A stretch of 64,000 nt of DNA. Origin: a virus. The position numbers and the translations under genes are program-made. Position 1 is the stretch's first letter; the number at the start of each line of letters is the position of its first letter. Shown here piece after piece: positions 57,501-64,000 of this stretch. The notes below the pieces were generated by a model that was not told the DNA's origin, did not search any database, and saw only the letters and a list, made by a program, of their open reading frames with translations. The stretch spans positions 34,650 to 98,649 of the IMG/VR virus record IMGVR_UViG_3300046820_001050; one strand, given 5' to 3'.

Positions 57501-58225
57501 GCCATAAGGCTGTTGTCTTTGACTAAGTAATATCCTTTGTTGTCTTGTAGACCATAAGCGTTTGCCTCAATTCCAAAATATGGACTTAATGCTATGTCTG
57601 ATGGTATTGATATTTTTTGAACACCTAAAGATGATGAATTAAATTCTTCACACCACTGACCAGCGGTGATTCCATTAACAAGAAATTGATAATCATCTAC
57701 AGTTGATGCTCCGCCAATATAGTTGATCTTTAATACAATTCTAAATTCTGTATTATCTTCTGGGATGTCAAATGTCTCAGAGATAAAAAACCATTTATCT
57801 TTAACAGATGTTGTGTATGACTTAAGTCTTTGAATTGTACTTCCAGATGTTGTGTCATAGTACTCATAGCCAATTTCAAAACTAGAAGCATAGGCGCTTA
57901 TTGAATTAAAAAATGCACCAATTGAGAATGTGGACAGGTTGTCATTTAGAGATGAAAAGTTAACTATATTGTTGCTTATGCAAACAATTTGTCCAAAGTC
58001 ATTTTCTGTAAGAGTTCCTGTAATTTTTACTGTTTGACTACCAATAAAAGGCTCGTCAGTCGTAATGTGGTTCACTGCCGTTCCATTGCTTATTGTCCAA
58101 GAAGTTACATTTCTGTCAGCCTCATCAACTAAACTAATGTAATCTGCAACGTCATCTAATGCCCAAAGAGCGATGGGATGTTCTGCATATATTTTTTCTG
58201 CATAGAGGTTGGATGAACTAGACAT
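54515..58225 (-). CDS. Large LamG/concanavalin-like structural protein
   Basis: 1236 residues. The N-terminus contains AEHPIALWALDDVADYISL, the signature start of LamG-type carbohydrate-binding domains. Further sandwich-like blocks follow at about 270-400 (EYTLEAWLRINSDSSTIKR, GIYVDGPFLTLKIGNISGSY) and about 500-650 (YMYFDNLNFLNQKIRSF). The C-terminal third is beta-rich and unassigned. This fits a receptor- or glycan-binding virion protein. It lies between ribonucleotide reductase and the head genes rather than in the tail block, and has its own TGGTAAAAT element 9 bases before its ATG, so it may be transcribed separately. Confidence 0.65.
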   Translation of the reverse strand: MSSSSNLYAEKIYAEHPIALWALDDVADYISLVDEADRNVTSWTISNGTAVNHITTDEPFIGSQTVKITGTLTENDFGQIVCISNNIVNFSSLNDNLSTFSIGAFFNSISAYASSFEIGYEYYDTTSGSTIQRLKSYTTSVKDKWFFISETFDIPEDNTEFRIVLKINYIGGASTVDDYQFLVNGITAGQWCEEFNSSSLGVQKISIPSDIALSPYFGIEANAYGLQDNKGYYLVKDNSLMAKNTGIPIVYGASNLTKLLPNNGDPSLIIPGLGFLSEGGQYKEYTLEAWLRINSDSSTIKRIIGPIGSDDGIYVDGPFLTLKIGNISGSYYVGEWTRPMLMHVRISENYASMLINGEEVISLNYITSELQLPSKLNSLGKDQDWIGFYAYEDVSPVELDCVAIYTYQVPLVLAKKRFIYGQGVEFPEGINQAYSGSSVYIDYPFADYTNNYSYPNIGKWSQAVIDNLAVENNMLCTPEYSLPEIVLASSDIHSLYSQLGTMQNETEKFFSFNPAQNGYMYFDNLNFLNQKIRSFYGSFKFLQEPTTKQILFRIESQNSSDYFEISTLSNDVVYILKSGSTEPITLAKFSWSNENTLAGITVNEMFSVGIDIDKVSKYFGGNVASFFGNVNTLKFYIGGKSNLTETFSGKIYKVGFCTARNHKKIEYLFNEKGIPVGDENVFDLYADTIDVEYNSTDNYFGTNPAEWDEIVDSGSVNSYPVESFQGHTASYTLSPSSYFDNYTLDIDIQGYWEDYIPLTYFAQYIKDEKGKDVYDLDLIQFNINYPAPSVFVEEEQTGSWTYEQLYDQYNVPTQRTYSSLDNQLFTGYLNYDDLKNRAYKNYKYDTSNALVKSYITFQYIENGTNLPESNFVNSEKPSNDSFVVPGENWINTKYEVVNNMIIYPPSNARTLDLAIVTHLDFNVKGILKNRIKVRNLEYASQAFNATSPNPIGTRFGNEIYPYKKSGFYYDYKERNPFTIYKGSSPYLYLTRYTGIELKGVYDPLINRGLSIPINKTMAENYKVIALQTAIRYDQDAFPYGSTEIFEIQSRNTHIKFYMVAIHPSGERAKIYAINAKTGRLEDGISFYWNGKLVKEPVITVKEWGFLGISFPNILDFKNRVGSINLNGPITFNTISYYQSTNLQEVQQVEIRPWFAVKYASPLTLEWDYWKSSAFIWDGVLVLASSSYYGVNPETVYKSYTGTNKIIIDTEKVFTVNGYEYNVYKGITLQQTTVDAV

Positions 58226-58234
58226 TATAAGTCT

Positions 58235-58243
58235 ATTTTACCA
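58235..58243 (-). promoter_or_regulatory. Extended -10 element, near-leaderless start
   Basis: Minus strand TGG-TAAAAT, 9 bases before the ATG at 58225. No Shine-Dalgarno lies between. No -35 is clear. Confidence 0.45.
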
Positions 58244-58250
58244 CAGAAGG

Positions 58251-60284
58251 CTACTTGTTTATTTTAATTTCACAATAGTCTGTAGTGCAGTACATCTCTC
58301 CCTGAGCCTCAAGGTTTTCTGCTCCATCATAGATAGCAGAAAAATCAATGTGCTTCAATTTGCCGATATATGACTCGTATTGCTCTTCAGTAATCTGGGT
58401 GTATGGCTGTTGTGGATATGTGTGATTTCCCATTGGCAGGAATGAAACTGCCTTTAATTGTCCCTCGTACATATGCAGTGCTGGAACAACATGCTTTGAC
58501 TCTGTTTCCTTATCAAATGAAAGCGTTACAGAAACTCCATTATCAGACCAGTACTTCTGAGCAGTTGCAGCAAGTGCAATCTTTTCAAATAACGTAACAT
58601 CCTTTTCAGATCGTGGATGACCTGACTTGATTGGGAAGTATACAACTGATGTGTTTGCTGATACAACGTCGTCTTCTATTGTGTACCCCGCTGCTTTGAA
58701 CAAGTGCATCATTGGATCTGTGTTTCCAAATCGAACTGCACGAAGGAAGAAGTTTCCTCCAGGTCCCCAGTGAACTCCAGGAGTTGCACCAGAAAGAATT
58801 GAAACTGATCCTGATGGCTTAACTGTTGTTACACGAATTGACTCACGAACACATAGCCACTCTGAATACTGGTGGTCATAGTGACGAATCTTATTGTATC
58901 CTTCATCCATCCATTCACGAACAACTGGCAAACCCTTCTGATCTGCAAATGATGCAATACCAGTGAGTGATGTACCAATACGACGATTGCGTTGCATGAT
59001 ACCGTTTGTTTGTGGCCAGTGTGTTGGAACAAGCGTTACAGTCTTTCCATAAAGGTATGCAAACTTCAGGGTACGCAGGAAGTCTTCCTTAGATTCATGA
59101 CGATTTAAGTGCACTTCTACAAGTGTACACAGTTCGTATGATTCTAATGGCTGCTCCGCACATGGGTTGAATCCCATCACACGATAATCCTTACCGTCTG
59201 GCGCATCCTTTAGTCGTCCATAATTACGAGCAACATCAAGCCAGATAAAACCTGGTTCTCCGTTTTCCGTAATTAAATCTACATAGTCTTCATAATTTGT
59301 TCCTACTTCTGCTGAAATAGAATTGTTAGACATCCAAGCCCAACCTGGAGTCTCTGGATCAAATGAGTTACGCTCTGGGAACATCTCTGAGTTCTTTAGA
59401 TTCATAAATGTTTCATCCCCTGCATTACCCAAAGCAAGAGTTGCTGATCGTCTTACGTTTCCTGATACCACACAGGTACCAATAAGATTTACAAGGTCTA
59501 CGATAGCACGAGAGTCTAGGGTTTCTCCGCCTCTGGAGCCGATTACACGGTCTATCTGGTCGTGCAACTTGATAAGAGGTGCAGGTCCTGATGCAACGCC
59601 TCCAAAGCCCTTGATAGGGGCTCCTAGGGGTCTGATCAAATCGTAGTTAAACTTCTGAATACTCTGGTTTGCTCTTAAGTAAGAGTTGATGAGAAGGCGT
59701 ACTGATTCTACCCAGCCTTCACGAGTGTCTGGAATTTCGAACACCTGTTCTGGCTCTGTTGGGGTATAGATTGAGAAATTCTTATCCTGTCCCACTGTGT
59801 CAAACCCTACACCAATGCCAAGCATCAATGCATCCATAACCCAAGCAAATAATGCTCCTGGATCATTCTTATCAAGGTCCTTGGTTGAAACCATGGCACA
59901 GTTTTGTAGTGCTGCTGAGTTCTTTTTCTCCATAGTCATAGGAGTTCCAAATGCCCACATGCCACGACCTGGTGGTGTCCACTTTAATTCAAACATTCTT
60001 TGGAATGCTTCTTGTGCTGACTTCTGAGCCTTATAGTCATTCCATGGCAAACGGTTTTCTTTAGCATGATTCTTCTGAACTGAATACATACCCTCGATTA
60101 CACGGCGACAAACTTCATTCCATCTTTCTTTAGTTCCATCTTCCTTCATACGAGAATATGTACGAATAAAAGTAATTTCTCCAAGTGAATTTTCTGCTGC
60201 ATCCTTGAATCCAAATGGGCTTTCTACATTTTTGTACTTTTCTACAAAATCTTCTGGAAGTTTAAAACTAAAAAAATCTGACAT
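58251..60284 (-). CDS. nrdJ: Class II (adenosylcobalamin-dependent) ribonucleotide reductase
   Basis: 677 residues, monomeric RTPR-like. The catalytic set is visible: C129 (LQNCAMVST) and C386 (YELCTLVEV) as the redox pair, C375 and E377 (FNPCAEQPL) for radical chemistry. The C-terminal C666 and C671 (MYCTTDYCEIK) shuttle electrons. The 11-residue spacing of C375 to C386 matches Lactobacillus RTPR (C408/C419). The enzyme converts ribonucleotides to deoxyribonucleotides using coenzyme B12, so the phage depends on host or environmental cobalamin. AAAGGACG precedes the ATG and a TGCTATACT element lies upstream. Confidence 0.92.
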   Translation of the reverse strand: MSDFFSFKLPEDFVEKYKNVESPFGFKDAAENSLGEITFIRTYSRMKEDGTKERWNEVCRRVIEGMYSVQKNHAKENRLPWNDYKAQKSAQEAFQRMFELKWTPPGRGMWAFGTPMTMEKKNSAALQNCAMVSTKDLDKNDPGALFAWVMDALMLGIGVGFDTVGQDKNFSIYTPTEPEQVFEIPDTREGWVESVRLLINSYLRANQSIQKFNYDLIRPLGAPIKGFGGVASGPAPLIKLHDQIDRVIGSRGGETLDSRAIVDLVNLIGTCVVSGNVRRSATLALGNAGDETFMNLKNSEMFPERNSFDPETPGWAWMSNNSISAEVGTNYEDYVDLITENGEPGFIWLDVARNYGRLKDAPDGKDYRVMGFNPCAEQPLESYELCTLVEVHLNRHESKEDFLRTLKFAYLYGKTVTLVPTHWPQTNGIMQRNRRIGTSLTGIASFADQKGLPVVREWMDEGYNKIRHYDHQYSEWLCVRESIRVTTVKPSGSVSILSGATPGVHWGPGGNFFLRAVRFGNTDPMMHLFKAAGYTIEDDVVSANTSVVYFPIKSGHPRSEKDVTLFEKIALAATAQKYWSDNGVSVTLSFDKETESKHVVPALHMYEGQLKAVSFLPMGNHTYPQQPYTQITEEQYESYIGKLKHIDFSAIYDGAENLEAQGEMYCTTDYCEIKINK

Positions 60285-60317
60285 GTGTTTCGTCCTTTCT
60301 AAAACGGAATAGTGTTA

Positions 60318-60326
60318 AGTATAGCA
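60318..60326 (-). promoter_or_regulatory. Extended -10 promoter element for ribonucleotide reductase
   Basis: Minus strand TGCTATACT. It leaves a leader of about 27 bases with AAAGGACG before the ATG at 60284. No consensus -35. Confidence 0.55.
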
Positions 60327-60350
60327 GAGTTTTTAAAAAAGCAAAACTCT
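60326..60350. repeat. AT-rich inverted repeat upstream of ribonucleotide reductase
   Basis: Arms AGAGTTTT (60326-60333) and AAAACTCT (60343-60350) are complementary over eight bases. It covers the -35 area of the reductase promoter and lies between two genes. It could be an operator or a weak terminator. The minus-strand RNA lacks a proper U-tract after the stem. Confidence 0.4.
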
Positions 60351-60373
60351 CTATCTTTTGTAAAAGGTTAGTT

Positions 60374-61087
60374 TTACTTGTATGTTTTCTTTTGCCAAAA
60401 CTTAAGCCTATATCCATGCTGAAAACTAGACCTAACTTTTATTCTTTGCTCTTCTATTTTCTTTAAATCAAAACTTTTGTCTACTTCCATTTCCCATTCT
60501 TCTCTCTTAAAAGGAAAAATTTGAGACATTGGAGTTCCTTGCTTTATGGTTCCCTTAAAATTTTTCTTTACCAAGAAAGAAAGATGACCATCAGTAAAAT
60601 AAGTATCTGTATCGACTACTGCGTCAATTGCTTTTAGTGGTGATACATTTTGGTGCATAGGACTTGTAAATAAAGTGCTATATCCTTCTTCAGTTTGAAC
60701 CATCCATGTTGGATGTATTCTTAATATTTTATCACAATAAATTTCTCTATCAATTGGAAGATGTGAAACTTGCTCTATTCCGTGTTCGCTTATTAGTGCT
60801 GCCTGATATTTATTCATATGTGCAGGTAATTGAAGTTTAAAATCTCCGTCAGTTGTATCTATATATATATCTACTGGAACTTTTAAAATATAACCCATTG
60901 ACATGGCATCAAAGAATGCTTGACATTTTTTTACAGTGAGTTTTAGTTGTCCTTTTTCAGGTGTGTCTTCTCCTACAACTCCTGGCTGTTCTTTGTACCA
61001 TGCAGGAATATTTTTTGTTCCTGGCTCTGGCAGTGGTGCTACATTTGCTAAAGGAGGATACATCTGTAAAAATTTAATGATATTCAT
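60374..61087 (-). CDS. Conserved phage protein of unknown function, paralogue of 3197-3961
   Basis: 237 residues. It shares ordered motifs with the protein at 3197-3961: NIPAWYKEQP, FFDAMSMGYILKVP, WMVQTEEGYSTLFTSPMH, VDTDTYF, FLVKKNFKGTI and GTPMSQIFPFKREEWEM. It carries DIYIDTTDG in the first half, where the paralogue has a different sequence. AAAGAAAGG precedes the ATG. It sits between tail-fibre genes and ribonucleotide reductase. It could be a nucleotide or ligand-binding protein, but nothing in the sequence identifies the ligand. Confidence 0.6.
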   Translation of the reverse strand: MNIIKFLQMYPPLANVAPLPEPGTKNIPAWYKEQPGVVGEDTPEKGQLKLTVKKCQAFFDAMSMGYILKVPVDIYIDTTDGDFKLQLPAHMNKYQAALISEHGIEQVSHLPIDREIYCDKILRIHPTWMVQTEEGYSTLFTSPMHQNVSPLKAIDAVVDTDTYFTDGHLSFLVKKNFKGTIKQGTPMSQIFPFKREEWEMEVDKSFDLKKIEEQRIKVRSSFQHGYRLKFWQKKTYK

Positions 61088-61108
61088 ATAAGCCTTTCTT
61101 TAGTTATA

Positions 61109-61117
61109 ATTGTATCA
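61109..61117 (-). promoter_or_regulatory. Possible extended -10 element
   Basis: Minus strand TGATACAAT, 21 bases before the ATG at 61087, adjacent to the palindrome at 61119-61151. It is a weak match to the family consensus. Confidence 0.4.
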
Positions 61118-61118
61118 C

Positions 61119-61151
61119 ACTAAAATATTTATTATTTTTTAATATTTTAGT
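61119..61151. repeat. AT-rich perfect inverted repeat
   Basis: Arms ACTAAAATATT (61119-61129) and AATATTTTAGT (61141-61151), 11 of 11 complementary, with an 11-base loop. It follows the stop of the Hint-like gene (61170), but no U-tract follows on the minus strand. It touches the promoter of the gene at 61087, so it may be an operator as well as a structure. Confidence 0.6.
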
Positions 61152-61169
61152 ATATCTAGAATTTAATTA

Positions 61170-62723
61170 TTAGAAATTAGTTTCTATTTGATAACCATCA
61201 TAAACTAGGAAGCGGTCTGTATAAAACATATCATAAGGCTCACAGTTAATTGAAATAACTTCGTGAGGAGTGTATGATATTATCAACTCAGTGATAGGAA
61301 CCCAAGAATTCGTGTCTGCAGACCATAGTTCGTCTGTCTCCAAAAGATCTTCAGAGGCAATCATGCTAGAAACATTATCTCTTTTTGCAAGCATATAGTG
61401 AGTTCCTGAGTAATATTCGCCATTTATTCCAACAGAAACCTGTGCTGTTGATGTTCCTATTGCAACGATTGTTGTCTCTTTGTCAGGAATAGCAACAACA
61501 TTTGTTGGAGTTTCTGTCCATGACTGAACATCTTGAACTGTAAAGTTTGATCCTAGTCCAGGGATTTCTGTAGAAACAAGAACATCTCCGACCTTAAGAT
61601 TTTTTGCTTGAGTAAGCCCATCTACAGTCAAAACTAATGTGTCTATGTTTACAGAGAAGTCAAAACTTCCTCCTGGAGAAAATCCGAATGCAGGAACAAA
61701 TCCAAATGCTCCGAATGCACCGAATGCTCCGAATGCACCGAATGGTGCAAAACCAAATGCTCCGAATGCACCGAATGCTCCGAATGCACCGAATGGTGCA
61801 AAACCAAATGCTCCGAATGCTCCGAATGCTCCGAATGGTGCGAATGAGAACACTGTTGTAACATTTCCTGATGCACCTGATGTTCCAGAACTTCCGTTTG
61901 CATTGTCTGCACGAACTGTGTATGTCTGTGAACTTCCCTGTTCTTGAGATACGTTTACAGATGTTGACCCTGTATTTCCAGACTTACCGTCAGATGCTGC
62001 CCAGAAATAATTGGTGATAGCCTTACCGCCATTATTTGGTGCTGACCATGAGACAGAGTCAGTTCCTGCTGATGGTGATGATGCGGAAGGTGCACCTGGA
62101 GTTGCAGGTACTGTAGTTGCAGTAATAGCATTTGAAGCAGCAGATGTTGCTGAGTTTCCATTAGCATTAGTTGCTACTACTGTAAAAGTATAAGATGTTC
62201 CTGATTGAAGTCCTTGTACTGTAATTGGAAAACCATCAGTTCCAGTATAGCCACCAGAAGATGCTGTAGCAGTATAAACACTTACTGCTTTACCACCTGT
62301 AGCCCCTGCAGTATAACTAACTGTTGCTGCGCCGTTATTAAATGACCTACCTGTTCCAACATCTGTAGCAGTTACGCCAACTGGTGTTTGAGGAACAGTA
62401 GTAACTGTTACAGAATTAGATCCAGCAGATGTTGGGCCAACTCCTGAAGCGTTTGTTCCTGTTACTGTAAATGTTGGAGTTGCTCCTGAAGAAATTCCAG
62501 TTACAACAATTGGAGATGATGATCCTGTTGCTGATTGTCCAGTGCTTGCTGTTACAGTAAATGATGTTGCAGCGTTTGGACCTGTAGGAGTAAATGTCAC
62601 TGATACAGCACCATTGTTAAATGGTCTTGCTGTTCCAACATCTGTTGCTGTACCTATTGTTGGTGCGTATGGAGTTAGGAAGTCATTTGCTCCCTGACTC
62701 ATTCTACCTGCTTGCTTTGACAT
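61170..62723 (-). CDS. FN3-repeat tail protein with (GAF)n linker and Hint-like C-terminal domain
   Basis: 517 residues, with AGGGAGA before the ATG. Three FN3-like repeats occupy about residues 20-290 (SFTVTASTGQSATGSSSP, SYTFTVVATNANGNSAT, TDSVSWSAPNNGGKAITNYF). A repeat of GAF/GFAPFG units follows (about 290-345). The last 160 residues look like a Hint domain: DTLVLTVDGLTQAKNLKVGD then VLVSTE matches intein/hedgehog block A, and SGTHYMLAKR matches block B with its TxxH. The C-terminal His-Asn and a nucleophile are missing, so splicing is unlikely. Context suggests a virion fibre or adhesin. The Hint-like part may do autocleavage or anchoring. Confidence 0.7.
   Translation of the reverse strand: MSKQAGRMSQGANDFLTPYAPTIGTATDVGTARPFNNGAVSVTFTPTGPNAATSFTVTASTGQSATGSSSPIVVTGISSGATPTFTVTGTNASGVGPTSAGSNSVTVTTVPQTPVGVTATDVGTGRSFNNGAATVSYTAGATGGKAVSVYTATASSGGYTGTDGFPITVQGLQSGTSYTFTVVATNANGNSATSAASNAITATTVPATPGAPSASSPSAGTDSVSWSAPNNGGKAITNYFWAASDGKSGNTGSTSVNVSQEQGSSQTYTVRADNANGSSGTSGASGNVTTVFSFAPFGAFGAFGAFGFAPFGAFGAFGAFGAFGFAPFGAFGAFGAFGAFGFVPAFGFSPGGSFDFSVNIDTLVLTVDGLTQAKNLKVGDVLVSTEIPGLGSNFTVQDVQSWTETPTNVVAIPDKETTIVAIGTSTAQVSVGINGEYYSGTHYMLAKRDNVSSMIASEDLLETDELWSADTNSWVPITELIISYTPHEVISINCEPYDMFYTDRFLVYDGYQIETNF
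61702..61848 (-). repeat. 51-base tandem repeats encoding GAF motifs
   Basis: Copies at 61702-61752 and 61753-61803 are identical. A third, degenerate and shorter copy runs from 61804 to about 61848. Each is built from nine-base units of the CCGAATGCW type (plus strand) and encodes a 17-residue GFAPF(GAF)n unit. Confidence 0.9.
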
Positions 62724-62753
62724 ATTTAATCTCCCTTGTTTCTTTAATTTTTA

Positions 62754-64000
62754 TTATGCTGACAAGTCTCCGAAGACTAACCATCCTGCTGAAGTCTTCA
62801 TTGCTGTTACTACTGAGTTAGTTGTTCTAAAGTTACGTCCTGGTGTTCCAACAACTCCGTTTGTTGCTTCAAAACGTGCTCCAGTTCCTGACTCTTGATA
62901 GAAATCAATTGACTGTCCAGTTGAGTATCCTGATGCTGGAAGAGTAATTACTACTGCTCCAGTTAGTGGGATCAACTGATCTGCCCGACCTGTTGCAAGT
63001 GAGTGTGCACCTGCTGCGATTGCAGTTGGAATTGTTGTAATTGAAGGAACTCCAGCCTTTGTCTGTGTACCGTCTGAGAAGACGATTCCAGATGATGCTG
63101 TTACAGCACCTGAGAATGTTGGTGCATCTGCAACTGCAATTGTTGAACCAGACTTTGTAATGTTTGTACCAGCAGTTACTGCTTCAGAAGCGTTGAACTG
63201 TGCGTAGTTAACATTTGTAGTTCCGATTGTAATTGTTCCAGTTGTGCTCAAGATGTATCCCTTAGAGCCATTTGTTGATCCAGATGTTACGAATACGAAG
63301 TCACCTGTCGCCAATTCTCCTGAAGGATTGTTATCTGCATCTACTGCACGAGTTACAACCCACTTTGCTGATGCTCCACCTACGTTAGTAATTGTGTAAA
63401 TACCGTTTTGTGTTGCGTCTGTTTGTGCACGAAGAAGGATTCTGTTACCAACAGAAACTGATGCTCCGTCAATTGTTCCGATTGCGCCATTGGCAGATGC
63501 TGTAAGTGTTGCACCTACACCGTTTGTACCATTGTCGTAAACTCCAGCAAGATTTCCTGTTGATGCTGCAACTACTGGCTGATGGAAGTTAATTCCTGCT
63601 GCAAGTCCATCAACGTACTGCTTTGTTGCTGCATGAAGATCTGATGTTGGGGCACCTGATAGTGTAAGTGCTCCTGTAAGTGTTCCGCCAGCAAGATTTA
63701 ACTTAGCATTAAGTGCTGTTTGTGTAGCAGTTGAAACTGGCTTGTCTGCATCTGCTGTGTTGCTAACATTTGCAAGGCCAACCATTGACTTTGTGATACC
63801 TGAAACTGTTCCAGTAAATGTTGGATTTGCGAGAGGTGCCTTAAGGTCAAGTGCTGTTTGTGTTGCTGTAGAGACTGGCTTGTTGGCGTCAGATGTATTG
63901 TCTACATTTGCAAGACCAACTGAAGACTTTGTTAGTGCTGATACTGCAGTTGTTACTGCTCCGTCAGCATATGTCTTTGTAGCAAGTGCTGCTGTGTCTG
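62754..64000 (-). CDS. Tail fibre repeat protein, 5' end beyond the window
   Basis: The frame is open through the right edge, so the start is not visible. The segment from an internal Met at 63785 to the stop is 343 residues. Repeats VGLANVDNTSDANKPVSTAT and VGLANVSNTADADKPVSTAT occur twice, separated by TFTGTVSGITKS. They match the fibre-shaft repeats of many phage tail fibres. Next come SGAPTSDLHAATKQYVDG, typical of tail-fibre collar/needle regions, and a C-terminal beta-rich head (ANGAIGTIDGASVSVGNRIL, PLTGAVVITLPASGYSTG). It is probably a receptor-binding or fibre protein and is the first gene of this strand in the window. Confidence 0.8.
   Translation of the reverse strand, partial: DTAALATKTYADGAVTTAVSALTKSSVGLANVDNTSDANKPVSTATQTALDLKAPLANPTFTGTVSGITKSMVGLANVSNTADADKPVSTATQTALNAKLNLAGGTLTGALTLSGAPTSDLHAATKQYVDGLAAGINFHQPVVAASTGNLAGVYDNGTNGVGATLTASANGAIGTIDGASVSVGNRILLRAQTDATQNGIYTITNVGGASAKWVVTRAVDADNNPSGELATGDFVFVTSGSTNGSKGYILSTTGTITIGTTNVNYAQFNASEAVTAGTNITKSGSTIAVADAPTFSGAVTASSGIVFSDGTQTKAGVPSITTIPTAIAAGAHSLATGRADQLIPLTGAVVITLPASGYSTGQSIDFYQESGTGARFEATNGVVGTPGRNFRTTNSVVTAMKTSAGWLVFGDLSA

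Noticed and set aside
60326-60350. Inverted repeat before ribonucleotide reductase as a terminator.
   Set aside because: The stem is only eight A/T-rich pairs and no U-tract follows on the minus strand. Listed only as a repeat.

Overview
The window is a contiguous piece of a large double-stranded DNA tailed phage with siphovirus-type genes. Every convincing gene lies on the minus strand, so genes are read from right (64000) to left (1), mostly with ATGA/TAATG overlaps or gaps of a few bases. The DNA is AT-rich. Several small proteins belong to families I know from actinobacteriophages: a MerR-like DNA-binding protein, zinc-ribbon proteins, an HslV-like protein and a gpT-type tail chaperone domain. 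The secreted protein at 9255-10394 has the Ala-rich C-terminus I associate with freshwater low-GC actinobacteria, so the best host guess is a freshwater actinobacterium. That is inference. No integrase or repressor is visible here. Both edges cut genes (a carbamoyltransferase on the left, a tail fibre on the right).

Layout in transcription order. 64000-61170: tail-fibre-like repeat protein, then an FN3/(GAF)n/Hint-like protein. 61087-58251: a phage protein of unknown function and a B12-dependent class II ribonucleotide reductase. 58225-54515: a 1236-residue LamG-like protein. 54496-46062: head and neck genes (portal, S78 protease with a nested scaffold start, major capsid protein, connectors, major tail protein). 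45995-25597: tail assembly chaperones, a 3957-residue tape measure protein and minor tail proteins. 25597-13858: regulation, replication and recombination (MerR-like, DnaB-like helicase, DnaG-like primase, ssDNA-binding protein, DnaE polymerase, RecA, small nucleases, Cas4-like nuclease, RuvC-like resolvase). 13858-10411: small regulatory genes and both terminase subunits. 10394-4763: secreted surface-like protein, PA14 protein, two holin-like proteins, HslV-like protease, subtilase. 4727-4655: tRNA-Asn. 4607-1: an accessory block of 2-oxoglutarate/Fe(II) oxygenases, a GT60-like glycosyltransferase and a carbamoyltransferase.

Expression appears to be organised by repeated copies of an extended -10 element (TGnTATAMT-like) in nearly every real intergenic gap. 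Three copies have a perfect TTGACA at 17-18 bp. In eight cases the -10 lies only 6-9 bases before the start codon and no clear Shine-Dalgarno is visible, so those genes look leaderless, a common actinobacterial trait. Convincing intrinsic terminators follow the major capsid, major tail and secreted surface-like genes.

The most interesting leads are: (1) a hydroxylase plus GT60-like glycosyltransferase plus carbamoyltransferase block that recalls eukaryotic hydroxyproline glycosylation; (2) kinase-like and ADP-ribosyltransferase-like segments inside the giant tape measure protein; (3) two paralogous tail chaperones, one of them an in-frame G-T fusion, apparently replacing the usual programmed frameshift; (4) a hairpin that would hide the ribosome binding site of the HslV-like gene only in read-through RNA; (5) a tail protein joining FN3 domains, perfect GAF repeats and a Hint-like domain.
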